A stretch of DNA of 8,259 nucleotides from Pseudomonadota bacterium (GCA_022565135.1 JADFKA010000068.1:1-8259), one strand, 5' to 3'. Counted from the stretch's first letter, positions 1-5,486 are shown. Program-made: numbers and translations. Notes: generated by a model from the letters alone, not told the origin.

Positions 1-54
1 GAATGTCGGCTTTGGGTCATTTGCGGCCACTCACGACGTTATCACACGAAGGGC
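1..54. other. Intergenic left edge, no gene
   Basis: No complete gene is visible. Bases 1-10 and 23-32 can pair imperfectly (7 of 10 positions) around the loop TTTGGGTCATTT, so this may be a decayed intergenic hairpin repeat cut by the window edge. Short open frames run in from the left edge, but none shows a recognisable protein end. Confidence 0.3.
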
Positions 55-98
55 CGCTATTGAGCGAATACCGGTCGTTCGATAGCGATTTTCTATTT
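55..98 (+). terminator. Intrinsic terminator reading rightward
   Basis: Arms 55-67 (CGCTATTGAGCGA) and 75-87 (TCGTTCGATAGCG) enclose the 7-base loop 68-74. In plus-strand RNA all 13 positions pair, two as G-U wobbles, and ATTTTCTATTT follows. In minus-strand RNA the two wobbles become A-C mismatches and no T-run follows. The signal therefore favours termination of a plus-strand gene entering from outside the window, although it also lies just after the stop of the minus-strand gene ending at 97 and may act weakly both ways. Confidence 0.6.
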
Positions 99-537
99 AC
101 GGACAAGCAGTAAAACGGCAAGACTGAATGGCTGAAACGGCGACATTTTCGTCGAGTTCCGAGGAGGCACCTGAAACTCCCAGAGCACCGACTACTTGTC
201 CTTGATTGATAATAAGCACCCCGCCAGGTAGTGGAATGAACTGCCCATTGGTGGCACCGTTTATACAGACAGCAAACATATCGGGTAAAACCTTGTTTTT
301 GACAAGTGAATAAAACTGCCCGGTACCAAACCCCATGCCTAAGGCCGCATTGGCTTTTCCAGTTGCTATTTGCCCCCGCTGAGTGCCCGCATCGTCTTCG
401 CTGGCAAAAGCCTTTAGATGACCTCCAGAATCGAGCAGTGCGATTGCCAAAGCCGGTAGGTTTTTTGCACGTGCAGAATTCAAAGCCTGCCTAACAATGC
501 GACGCGCGTCAGCAAGTGATATTCCTCGATTGCTCAT
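97..537 (-). CDS. GlcG/HbpS-family (haem-binding-like) protein
   Basis: This is a 146-residue protein of the GlcG/HbpS family (Pfam Haem_degrading type), close to the usual family length. Family marks are the early LDSGGHLKAF stretch (about 36-45), the GKANAALGMG helix (about 60-69), PGGVLII (about 104-110), then VVGALGVSGA (about 115-124) and a DENVA helix near the C-terminus. Members bind haem or small ligands in some organisms, but many are uncharacterised genes in catabolic operons, so no substrate is assigned. There is no signal peptide, so it is probably cytoplasmic. It is the last gene of a three-gene minus-strand operon, 41 bp after the dioxygenase. Only a weak purine-rich GAAAAG precedes the ATG, so coupling to upstream translation is possible. 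Family is fairly sure, function is not. Confidence 0.82.
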   Translation of the reverse strand: MSNRGISLADARRIVRQALNSARAKNLPALAIALLDSGGHLKAFASEDDAGTQRGQIATGKANAALGMGFGTGQFYSLVKNKVLPDMFAVCINGATNGQFIPLPGGVLIINQGQVVGALGVSGASSELDENVAVSAIQSCRFTACP

Positions 538-578
538 CTTTTCATATTCGAATTAACGTACTGGCTTAATTGTGGAAG

Positions 579-1394
579 TCACCACTGCAGCCCCGTAATT
601 CTCGCACCCATGAAGTCTTCATTAAAGATCACATTCGCCGTCGGTGTCTCTGCACTTGCAACACCAAAACATACCTGTAATGGCAATAGGTGCTCTTCTC
701 GCGGATGGCAGTGTCTTGCGTAGGGCGCTTTTTCCCATGCAATCAATCGATTCTCCCGCTCCGAACTCGTTAGCGTCGCATTTGTGCACGTGTCTATCAG
801 CCAGTCATCGAACGCGATACTTTTTTTATGACTGTCAATCTCAGGCCGAGAAAATAGTCGAAGATTATGAAAAGACATTCCTGATCCAACAATAAGAACG
901 TTTTTCTTGCGCAAACTCGCTAGAGATTTTCCCAAGTCTATATGCTCGGCCGGCAAAAGATTCTTGAGCAAAGATAATTGTAGACAGGGTATCTTCGCAT
1001 CCGGATACATGAGCTTCAGTGGCACGTACATCCCATGGTCATATCCACGTTGCTCGTCAAGCCTTGCTTCAATTGCATTTCTTTCAAGTAGGTCGAATAT
1101 TTCCTGCGCTAGCTTTGAACTGCCAACGGCCGGATATTGAATTTCATAAGCCTGTGGAGGAAATCCGGAATAATCATAAATAATCTTCGGTTGGCTAGGA
1201 CTTGTTATCGTCGCTCGCGGCTCTTCCCAATGGGCACTGATAGTTAGAATTGCCGCAGGTTCTCTAATCGTTTGAGAGATCCCCCGCAGAAAAGCGATCA
1301 AACTTTCGTGATTCTTATCGCCCAAAAGCGGTAGTGGACCCGCACCATGAGGCAGGTAAAGTACGGGTGCAAGTGATTCGTTTGACGACCGCAT
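579..1394 (-). CDS. DODA/LigB-type extradiol ring-cleavage dioxygenase
   Basis: This 271-residue protein belongs to the class III extradiol dioxygenase (LigB) superfamily, in the 4,5-DOPA dioxygenase/YgiD branch, at the normal length for that branch. It carries the family histidines in order: LPHGAGPLPLLGD (His16), ISAHWEEP (His55), YDYSGFPP (about 73-80), YDHGMYVPL (His120), GSGMSFHNL (His176) and CHPREEHLLPL (His230, His235). In YgiD-type enzymes three such histidines hold one metal ion that opens a catechol-type ring. No signal peptide is seen. GGGAG at 1401-1405 lies 6 bases before the ATG and fixes the start. It follows the SnoaL-like gene by 22 bp and precedes the GlcG-like gene by 41 bp, pointing to one transcript controlled by the divergent LysR gene. 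The substrate cannot be told from sequence. Confidence 0.9.
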   Translation of the reverse strand: MRSSNESLAPVLYLPHGAGPLPLLGDKNHESLIAFLRGISQTIREPAAILTISAHWEEPRATITSPSQPKIIYDYSGFPPQAYEIQYPAVGSSKLAQEIFDLLERNAIEARLDEQRGYDHGMYVPLKLMYPDAKIPCLQLSLLKNLLPAEHIDLGKSLASLRKKNVLIVGSGMSFHNLRLFSRPEIDSHKKSIAFDDWLIDTCTNATLTSSERENRLIAWEKAPYARHCHPREEHLLPLQVCFGVASAETPTANVIFNEDFMGARITGLQW

Positions 1395-1400
1395 CTTGAA

Positions 1401-1405
1401 CTCCC
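1401..1405 (-). promoter_or_regulatory. Ribosome binding site of the dioxygenase gene
   Basis: On the minus strand GGGAG lies 6 bases before the ATG at 1394. It sits inside the 22-bp gap after the upstream stop codon, which supports translation of a shared mRNA. Confidence 0.6.
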
Positions 1406-1416
1406 GAACGAAGAAC

Positions 1417-1965
1417 TCACTCCATCAGACCCATCTGTTTCATGAACGTGAGGTTGTCCCAGAAGAGCCATTCTTCATCGATGACGCCGTCTTCGTTCCA
1501 GTGACCAATGGTAACCATCGTAATCTTGAATGCCTTGCCCGTCGGGGGAATAGAGTTGCCATCACCTGTTGGCATGGCTTCAGTGAATGTGCCCTCCATG
1601 ATACCGGTTACTGCGGTCCATTCACCGCAGCCGATTTTGATCGGATGAACCTCGATGCGAGTGTCAGGCGCGTAGACAAACATGTTTGCCAGATCCTGGA
1701 TATGGACATCGATACCCTCGGTGACATGACCGTCTGGCCAGTGCACGATGATGTCGACCGCATGACTCCGATTCAATTCGTCCCACTTTTGACCGGTGAA
1801 GACGTTGAAGTCGAGATCATCGAAGGTTGCGATGTGAACACTGGTTAGTTGCTCGTCGCATTCGAACGATTGCTCCGCTGCGTTGACTGTGTGGCCGCTC
1901 GCCAAGTAATAGCTCATCATCAGAAGTGTGGTAACCGCAGGTCCGGCAAGATGTACTGGTTTCAT
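1417..1965 (-). CDS. Exported SnoaL-like (NTF2-fold) protein
   Basis: This 182-residue protein has a signal peptide followed by a SnoaL-like domain of the NTF2 fold. Residues 1-28 have one Lys, a hydrophobic run (AGPAVTTLLMMSYYLASG) and a VNA-A cleavage site, so export to the periplasm is likely. The mature part shows the SnoaL pattern: a helix with HAVDIIVHWPDG (about 67-78), a later PDTRIEVH strand, then EGTF, PPTGKAFKITMVTI and a C-terminal EEWLFWDNLTFMKQMGL. The family includes polyketide cyclases and many unassigned ligand-binding proteins, so the activity is unknown. The ATG at 1965 is chosen because AGGAG at 1974-1978 lies 8 bases upstream and the signal peptide starts there. A GTG at 2010 extends the frame by 15 residues but would bury the signal peptide. 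It is the first gene of the operon with the ring-cleavage enzyme. Confidence 0.8.
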   Translation of the reverse strand: MKPVHLAGPAVTTLLMMSYYLASGHTVNAAEQSFECDEQLTSVHIATFDDLDFNVFTGQKWDELNRSHAVDIIVHWPDGHVTEGIDVHIQDLANMFVYAPDTRIEVHPIKIGCGEWTAVTGIMEGTFTEAMPTGDGNSIPPTGKAFKITMVTIGHWNEDGVIDEEWLFWDNLTFMKQMGLME

Positions 1966-1973
1966 TGAATTTT

Positions 1974-1978
1974 CTCCT
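1974..1978 (-). promoter_or_regulatory. Ribosome binding site deciding the SnoaL-like start
   Basis: On the minus strand AGGAG lies 8 bases before ATG 1965. It decides between that start and the in-frame GTG at 2010. Confidence 0.65.
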
Positions 1979-2030
1979 ATTGAGATTCGCGATTTAGATG
2001 GCAGGGACACTGTAGCAATACAACGTATCG

Positions 2031-2069
2031 ATGATTAATAGCCCTACTATTGAATGATTATCAATGATA
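2031..2069. promoter_or_regulatory. Candidate LysR-type operator in the divergent region
   Basis: Two dyads lie between the divergent genes: AATAG/CTATT (2037-2041 and 2047-2051, 5-base spacer) and the perfect 11-bp palindrome TATCAATGATA (2059-2069). Related ATGATTA/AATGATT/AATGATA words recur across the stretch. LysR-family tetramers typically bind two such dyads between the regulator and its target. I did not find an exact T-N11-A core in register with either dyad, so the assignment is tentative. Confidence 0.4.
2035..2064 (-). promoter_or_regulatory. Candidate promoter of the SnoaL-dioxygenase-GlcG operon
   Basis: On the minus strand TTGATA (2059-2064) as -35 and TATTAA (2035-2040) as -10 are separated by 18 bases and lie upstream of the first operon gene. 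The boxes overlap the dyads that are the best candidate LysR-type operator, the usual arrangement for a divergent activator. Assigned by pattern only. Confidence 0.4.
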
Positions 2070-2079
2070 TGTTGTTTAT

Positions 2080-2988
2080 ATGGACACGATCGATGGCATG
2101 CGCACATTCGTATCGGTGGTTTCCAACGGCTCTTTTTCACGCGCTGCCGAGCGACTAAACATGTCTCCTCAGCTCGTCAGCAAGTACGTCGGGCAACTTG
2201 AGACCTGGCTCCGCGCGCGGTTGCTCAATCGATCGACACGGCACTTGAGCACCACCGAAGCGGGACAGGCTTATTACGGTCGCTGTCAACAAGTATTGGC
2301 GGACATCGTCGAAATGGAAAGTGCTGTCGGCGAAATGACGATTGAGGCGCGCGGATCCTTGCGAATCAGCGCGCCGATGTCATTCGGCGTGCTGCACCTG
2401 ACCCGCGCGATCGTGGACTACCAGGATGCGCACCCTGACGTCGATGTTGATCTCAGTTTGAATGATCGAGTGGTCGATATCGTGAACGACGGCTTCGACA
2501 TCGCGATTCGAATTGCCTCACTCGGTAGTTCATCGCTGGTCGCGCGCAAGTTGGCCCCTGTCCGCCTCGTCGTGTCCGGCGCCCCCCGGTATTTTCAAAA
2601 ATGGGGTGTGCCTGAGACACCTGAACAACTGAGCGATCACAATTGCCTCGATTACTCATACTTTTCCGATCATGATGTATGGCGCTTCGAGCGCGACGGC
2701 AAGTCCCATAGTGTGCGAATCAACGGTCGATTCTCCGCCAACAACGGTGATGCACTTCGCCAGTTAGCTGTTGCCGGTGCTGGTATCTTGTTGCAACCGA
2801 CGTTTATTGTCGGTGACGACATTCGTGCCGGCCGACTGCAAGTCGTTTTGGAGAAATATCGAGTTAAGGAGCTGGGCCTCTACGCGGTTTACGCGCACCG
2901 CCATTATTTATCCGCCAAAGTACGAACGTTTGTCGATTTCATGGCTGATTACTGTGAGTCTCCGCCTCACTGGGATGTGCCGATTTAG
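2080..2988 (+). CDS. LysR-family transcriptional regulator (CrgA-like branch)
   Basis: This is a full-length LysR-type regulator of 302 residues. The N-terminal winged helix-turn-helix spans about 1-60, with FVSVVSNGSFSRAAERLNMS, then PQLVSKYVGQLE as recognition helix and the RLLNRSTRHLSTTEAG wing. A linker helix leads to the periplasmic-binding-protein-like effector domain at about 90-295 (RGSLRISAPMSFG, DIAIRI, RKLAPVRLVVSGAPRYF, VAGAGILLQPTF). The NRSTR.LS.TEAG signature fits the CrgA/DmlR-like group. It diverges from the SnoaL-dioxygenase-GlcG operon by 114 bp, so it most likely controls that operon and itself in response to an unidentified ligand. The start is the ATG that gives the canonical M-D-x-I-D-G-M beginning, though no clear Shine-Dalgarno precedes it. 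The family is certain; target and ligand are inferred. Confidence 0.93.
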   Translation: MDTIDGMRTFVSVVSNGSFSRAAERLNMSPQLVSKYVGQLETWLRARLLNRSTRHLSTTEAGQAYYGRCQQVLADIVEMESAVGEMTIEARGSLRISAPMSFGVLHLTRAIVDYQDAHPDVDVDLSLNDRVVDIVNDGFDIAIRIASLGSSSLVARKLAPVRLVVSGAPRYFQKWGVPETPEQLSDHNCLDYSYFSDHDVWRFERDGKSHSVRINGRFSANNGDALRQLAVAGAGILLQPTFIVGDDIRAGRLQVVLEKYRVKELGLYAVYAHRHYLSAKVRTFVDFMADYCESPPHWDVPI

Positions 2989-3018
2989 TTTCGCAGTGAC
3001 GAGGATCGTCCTGCTGGT

Positions 3019-3180
3019 TGTTGATTTGCACCGAAATTTGAGCCAAAAACAGCATATGTTTGCATCCGAAATTGACCCGGCCGCAGCCGTCTAACAGTTT
3101 GGCAGCGTTGCTCGGAGCCGCACCAGACTGGGTCAATTCTAAAATGCAAGAGCATGGTCAAAATTGGATGCAAATCAACA
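3019..3180. mobile_element. 162-bp IS21-like terminal remnant or miniature element
   Basis: The stretch begins TGTTGATTTGCA (3019-3030) and ends with its exact reverse complement (3169-3180). Each end carries two copies of a related word oriented inward. On the left these are TTTGCACCGAAATTTGAG (from 3025) and TTTGCATCCGAAATTGACC (3059-3077). On the right, read on the minus strand, they are TTTGCATCCAATTTTGACC (3156-3174) and TTGCATTTTAGAATTGACCC (3130-3149). TG..CA tips with repeated subterminal binding sites are typical of IS21-family ends, so this is probably an internally deleted or miniature derivative. The 51-bp core (3079-3129) has no gene, and no target duplication is evident (CTGGT left, CTCTT right). 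The repeat structure is seen directly; the family name is inferred from memory of IS21-type ends. Confidence 0.6.
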
Positions 3181-3187
3181 CTCTTTG

Positions 3188-3202
3188 TTCACGATCTAGC
3201 GC
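3188..3202. promoter_or_regulatory. Possible degenerate fourth AbiEi operator
   Basis: TTCACGATCTAGCG matches the reverse complement of operator copy 1 (TTCACAATAATAGCG) except for one missing base and two substitutions. It is inverted relative to copy 1. It could be an eroded or low-affinity site. Confidence 0.3.
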
Positions 3203-3206
3203 GGTA

Positions 3207-3224
3207 ACGCTATTATTGTGAATT
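3207..3224 (+). promoter_or_regulatory. AbiE operator copy 1 (forward)
   Basis: ACGCTATTATTGTGAATT matches the consensus ACRCTATTNTYGTGAAYT shared by three sites upstream of the antitoxin gene. This copy faces the other two, so copies 1 and 2 form a GTGAA/TTCAC inverted pair. AbiEi proteins of the AbiE family repress their own operon by binding inverted repeats, which makes this the likely binding site. Confidence 0.6.
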
Positions 3225-3233
3225 GTTACGCAT

Positions 3234-3251
3234 AGTTCACGAAAATAGTGT
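3234..3251 (-). promoter_or_regulatory. AbiE operator copy 2 (reverse)
   Basis: On the minus strand this reads ACACTATTTTCGTGAACT, matching the shared 18-bp consensus. Its centre is about 28 bp from copy 1 and 30 bp from copy 3, roughly three helical turns, which would put bound proteins on nearly the same face of the DNA. Confidence 0.6.
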
Positions 3252-3263
3252 ATTTTGCATGAA

Positions 3264-3281
3264 AATTCACAAGAATAGTGT
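3264..3281 (-). promoter_or_regulatory. AbiE operator copy 3 (reverse), abutting the -10 box
   Basis: On the minus strand this reads ACACTATTCTTGTGAATT, matching the shared consensus. Its edge overlaps the first base of TATAAT (3281-3286), so occupancy should block RNA polymerase. Confidence 0.6.
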
Positions 3282-3286
3282 ATAAT
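3281..3286 (+). promoter_or_regulatory. -10 box of the abiE operon
   Basis: A perfect TATAAT lies 30 bases before the ATG at 3317 and would start a leader of roughly 25 bases. No good -35 is at ideal spacing: TTTGCA/TTGCAT-like bases near 3254-3260 are about 20 bases upstream. The promoter may be weak or depend on other contacts. Confidence 0.55.
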
Positions 3287-3316
3287 TCTACTCAGAATTC
3301 ATTGTTTAGGTGGATT

Positions 3317-4117
3317 ATGGAACAGGTTTTACATGATACGTCTCTAAAAATGATTGACGACTTCGTCGCCGAAGGTCGACAGCATTTCACGTTCCAGCAG
3401 GCCCAACAGAAACTTGGCCTGAGCCGATCAGCGGTTAGCAACCTGCTACGTAGGATGCGGGATACCGGTTTGATCGATCGAGTTCGATATGGTCACTATG
3501 CAGTTCGTAATTTCGGTGTACTGGGAACCCCGTCTGTAGCCGAGGACATCGCTCTCGCAGTAGGGGCAGCGTTTTCGGGTGTTCCCCACCGTATGGCTTA
3601 TCGAACGGCGCTCGACGAGCATGACCTAATTACACATCCAGCAAGAACCATCCAGGTCGCGACAGCGAGCCGGATACGAGCTACGTCTCTTTCCACCATG
3701 CCATTACGTTTGGTGCGAGAGCCCGAAGCGAGTGTCTTAATCGGAGCATTTGCTTACGGCGAATCCTGGCTATCGGACATTGAGCGAGCTTTACTAGATG
3801 CCGCGGCACGTCCAAAGCTCGTCGGCGGCCTCGCAACACTGGCCGAGGCAATAGCTGCTGCCAATGAAGTCGATGTAATGAAGATGACTGGCTATGCCAA
3901 AGCTCTCGGTTGGGAACAAGCCATTCGAAGAATTGGCTCGATCGCTGATGCTCTTGAAATTGGGAATCTCGCAGGCCAACTAAAGCCGATCAGCCCAATC
4001 ACGGCCGATCTCGATTTGGAGCCGGGCGCAAGAAGAGCGAGGACTTGGAGGGATAGTAGGTGGCATATGCGTTGGCCGATTGATGTGAATGAACTGGCGA
4101 ACGTCGTAAATCGATGA
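3317..4117 (+). CDS. abiEi: AbiEi-like antitoxin and autorepressor
   Basis: This 266-residue protein resembles AbiEi (COG5340-type), the antitoxin of type IV toxin-antitoxin AbiE systems. Residues 8-65 form a winged helix-turn-helix (FTFQQAQQKLGLSRSAVSNL, then RRMRDTGLIDRVRYGHY). The rest is the AbiEi C-terminal domain, with AVGAAFSGVPHRMAYRTALDEHDL (about 81-104) and the characteristic SDIERALLDAAARP (153-166). Known AbiEi proteins neutralise the toxin without stable binding and repress the operon through the winged helix. I chose ATG 3317 because AGGTGG lies just upstream (3308-3313) and TATAAT at 3281; the frame also offers a GTG at 3278, but that lies in an operator and before the -10 box. 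Its stop overlaps the toxin start as ATGA. The operator array upstream fits autorepression. Family is confident, and activity is inferred. Confidence 0.85.
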   Translation: MEQVLHDTSLKMIDDFVAEGRQHFTFQQAQQKLGLSRSAVSNLLRRMRDTGLIDRVRYGHYAVRNFGVLGTPSVAEDIALAVGAAFSGVPHRMAYRTALDEHDLITHPARTIQVATASRIRATSLSTMPLRLVREPEASVLIGAFAYGESWLSDIERALLDAAARPKLVGGLATLAEAIAAANEVDVMKMTGYAKALGWEQAIRRIGSIADALEIGNLAGQLKPISPITADLDLEPGARRARTWRDSRWHMRWPIDVNELANVVNR

Positions 4118-4881
4118 TCAACCGAGCGCAGATTACACGGCGATCAGCCGACGAAAAAGTATCGGCTCGAACTGTTGAACGAGACTACATATTGGCTCAC
4201 ATCATCGCCGCAGTCTCGAATATTCAAGAAGAATCAGGACTCATCTTTAAGGGTGGCACAGCGCTGCGACTATGCTACTTCGAAGACTATCGGTATTCGG
4301 CAGACTTGGATTTTTCGATGCTCGACGGATCTGTCGCCGACGGCACCGCAGCGATACAAAACGCCTTACAAGAAATGCACGAACCGGTAACTGGATTGCG
4401 GTTGACGAATCAAAATCCCCCGAGAATTGCCTACACCGGCCCACTTGGTCGCGAACGGTATTTGAAGCTCGACATTGCGGACGATGAATTGATCTTGGAA
4501 ACGGAAATGCAGGCGCTCCTCCCAAGGTGGCCAGATCTCCCCGAGAATACGTATGTGCTTGTCTATTCACTGCAGGAAATAGCTGGAGAAAAACTCCGGT
4601 GTGTAATACAGCGACTCCAATGTCGAGACCTGTATGACTTGTATCTGTTGTTCGGAGACGAAGGTGTCGATGTGGAATATGTAGCTGGAGTATTTTCTCA
4701 GAAAGCGGCACATCGCGGAATCGATCCGACCTGTTTCGCCGAGCGCTATCGCGCTCGTCTCATTGAATATCGACAACGTTGGGATGCGGAATTAGAGATC
4801 CATATTCCGGGCGCTGTTCCACACTTTGATGAGGTTGAAAGGCAGGTGAGTCGCTACCTTAGAAGTGTAAACTTGCTTTAG
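4114..4881 (+). CDS. abiEii: AbiEii-like nucleotidyltransferase toxin
   Basis: This 255-residue protein is of the AbiEii/AbiGii family (DUF1814), a nucleotidyltransferase-fold toxin. The motifs appear in order: FKGGTALR (45-52) followed by RYSADLDFS (60-68, metal-binding Asp64 and Asp66), YLKLDI with Asp120, then EIAGEKLR (155-162, Lys160) and RDLYDLYLL (171-179, Arg171, Asp172, Asp175). All the residues I expect for an active enzyme are present. Studied relatives act as nucleotidyltransferases, some modifying tRNA ends, and stop growth on phage infection; the target here is not known. The ATG overlaps the antitoxin TGA (4114-4117), giving translational coupling that keeps toxin tied to antitoxin synthesis. 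A long palindrome follows 27 bases after the stop. Whether this copy defends against phage or only stabilises its locus is open. Confidence 0.87.
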   Translation: MINRAQITRRSADEKVSARTVERDYILAHIIAAVSNIQEESGLIFKGGTALRLCYFEDYRYSADLDFSMLDGSVADGTAAIQNALQEMHEPVTGLRLTNQNPPRIAYTGPLGRERYLKLDIADDELILETEMQALLPRWPDLPENTYVLVYSLQEIAGEKLRCVIQRLQCRDLYDLYLLFGDEGVDVEYVAGVFSQKAAHRGIDPTCFAERYRARLIEYRQRWDAELEIHIPGAVPHFDEVERQVSRYLRSVNLL

Positions 4882-4908
4882 AAATTGAATGATTTGCCTG
4901 TTGAAAAT

Positions 4909-4983
4909 CCTGCCTCTTATTTCATGTCGAAACATAATAAAACAAGGACTTACAAGTCCTAAATTCGGCAAATAAGAGGCAGG
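4909..4983. repeat. 75-bp composite palindrome between toxin and phosphatase genes
   Basis: A perfect 14-bp inverted repeat (CCTGCCTCTTATTT at 4909-4922, its complement at 4970-4983) bounds the element. After a 3-base bulge (4923-4925) the stem resumes for six pairs in plus-strand RNA (GTCGAA 4926-4931 with TTCGGC 4964-4969, one G-U). The apical part holds a second hairpin, AGGACT/AGTCCT around TACA (4945-4960). No T-run follows in the plus direction; minus-strand RNA has only ATTTTC. It could be a palindromic repeat or miniature element, or a structured leader of the phosphatase gene. Confidence 0.65.
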
Positions 4984-4997
4984 AAAAAGCGTTGTAA

Positions 4998-5486
4998 ATG
5001 ATTGAAATTACAGAGAAAGTTAGTGTTTTATTTGTGTGCATGGGCAATATCTGCCGTTCGCCAACGGCAGAAGGCGTCTTTCGGCACGTGGTGGAGGAGG
5101 CGGGCTTTGCCGCGAATATCCTGGCGGACTCTGCTGGCACACACGCCTATCACGTTAATGAGCCGGCCGATCGGCGCGCGCGCGAGGCAGCAAAGCGCCG
5201 CGGTTATTCACTCGACGACATACGTGCGCGGCGAGTGCAAGACGATGACTTTGAGCGTTTCGACTACATCCTTGCGATGGACCATCTAAATCACGTAACG
5301 CTCGTCGACCAGGCCGACGAGAAATATCACGACAAGATTCGCCTGTTCCTGGAATTTTCGTCCGGGCACGAAGACGAAGTACCGGATCCGTATTACGGTG
5401 GGTCTTCGGGCTTCGAACGCGTACTCGATCTTATCGAGGACGCGTCGAAGGGATTGCTCAAGATGCTGAGAGACAATCACTTGTAG
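4998..5486 (+). CDS. Low-molecular-weight protein tyrosine phosphatase
   Basis: This 162-residue protein is a complete low-molecular-weight protein tyrosine phosphatase, a cytoplasmic enzyme that removes phosphate from tyrosine through a cysteinyl-phosphate intermediate. The P-loop VCMGNICRSPTAEG holds the nucleophile Cys14 and Arg20 (CX5RS), with a second Cys19 as in many members. SAGTHAYHVNEPAD follows at about 45-58, and the general acid lies in DPYYGG (Asp130). Length is normal. The ATG at 4998 is needed to keep the first strand (VSVLFVC). Its Shine-Dalgarno is poor: the nearest AGG (4981-4983) is 14 bases away and lies in the right arm of the upstream palindrome. The stop TAG (5484-5486) is formed by the first bases of a REP. 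It is convergent with rne. It looks like the housekeeping rather than the capsule-operon type, since no tyrosine kinase is nearby. Confidence 0.93.
   Translation: MIEITEKVSVLFVCMGNICRSPTAEGVFRHVVEEAGFAANILADSAGTHAYHVNEPADRRAREAAKRRGYSLDDIRARRVQDDDFERFDYILAMDHLNHVTLVDQADEKYHDKIRLFLEFSSGHEDEVPDPYYGGSSGFERVLDLIEDASKGLLKMLRDNHL

Noticed and set aside
1396..1848. 150-residue plus-strand open frame over the SnoaL-like gene
   Set aside because: It is antisense to a gene with a signal peptide, family pattern and ribosome site, and its own translation shows no family features.
1966..2010. Longer SnoaL-like protein from the GTG at 2010
   Set aside because: It adds 15 polar residues before a good signal peptide, while the ATG at 1965 has AGGAG at ideal spacing.
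2989..3018. Terminator after the LysR gene
   Set aside because: Only a 4-bp AGGA/TCCT pair without a T-run is present.
3014..3185. Target-site duplication flanking the 162-bp element
   Set aside because: CTGGT on the left and CTCTT on the right share only scattered bases, so no duplication can be claimed.
3278..3316. Longer AbiEi from the GTG at 3278
   Set aside because: The start would lie in operator copy 3 and upstream of the TATAAT box, whereas ATG 3317 has AGGTGG and a short leader.
4909..4983. Integron attC site
   Set aside because: The bulged stem resembles attC, but the GTTRRRY/RYYYAAC boxes at the ends are missing and no integrase is nearby.
4909..4983. Intrinsic terminator of the toxin gene
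   Set aside because: The stem is followed by AAAAAGCG on the plus strand, not a T-run.
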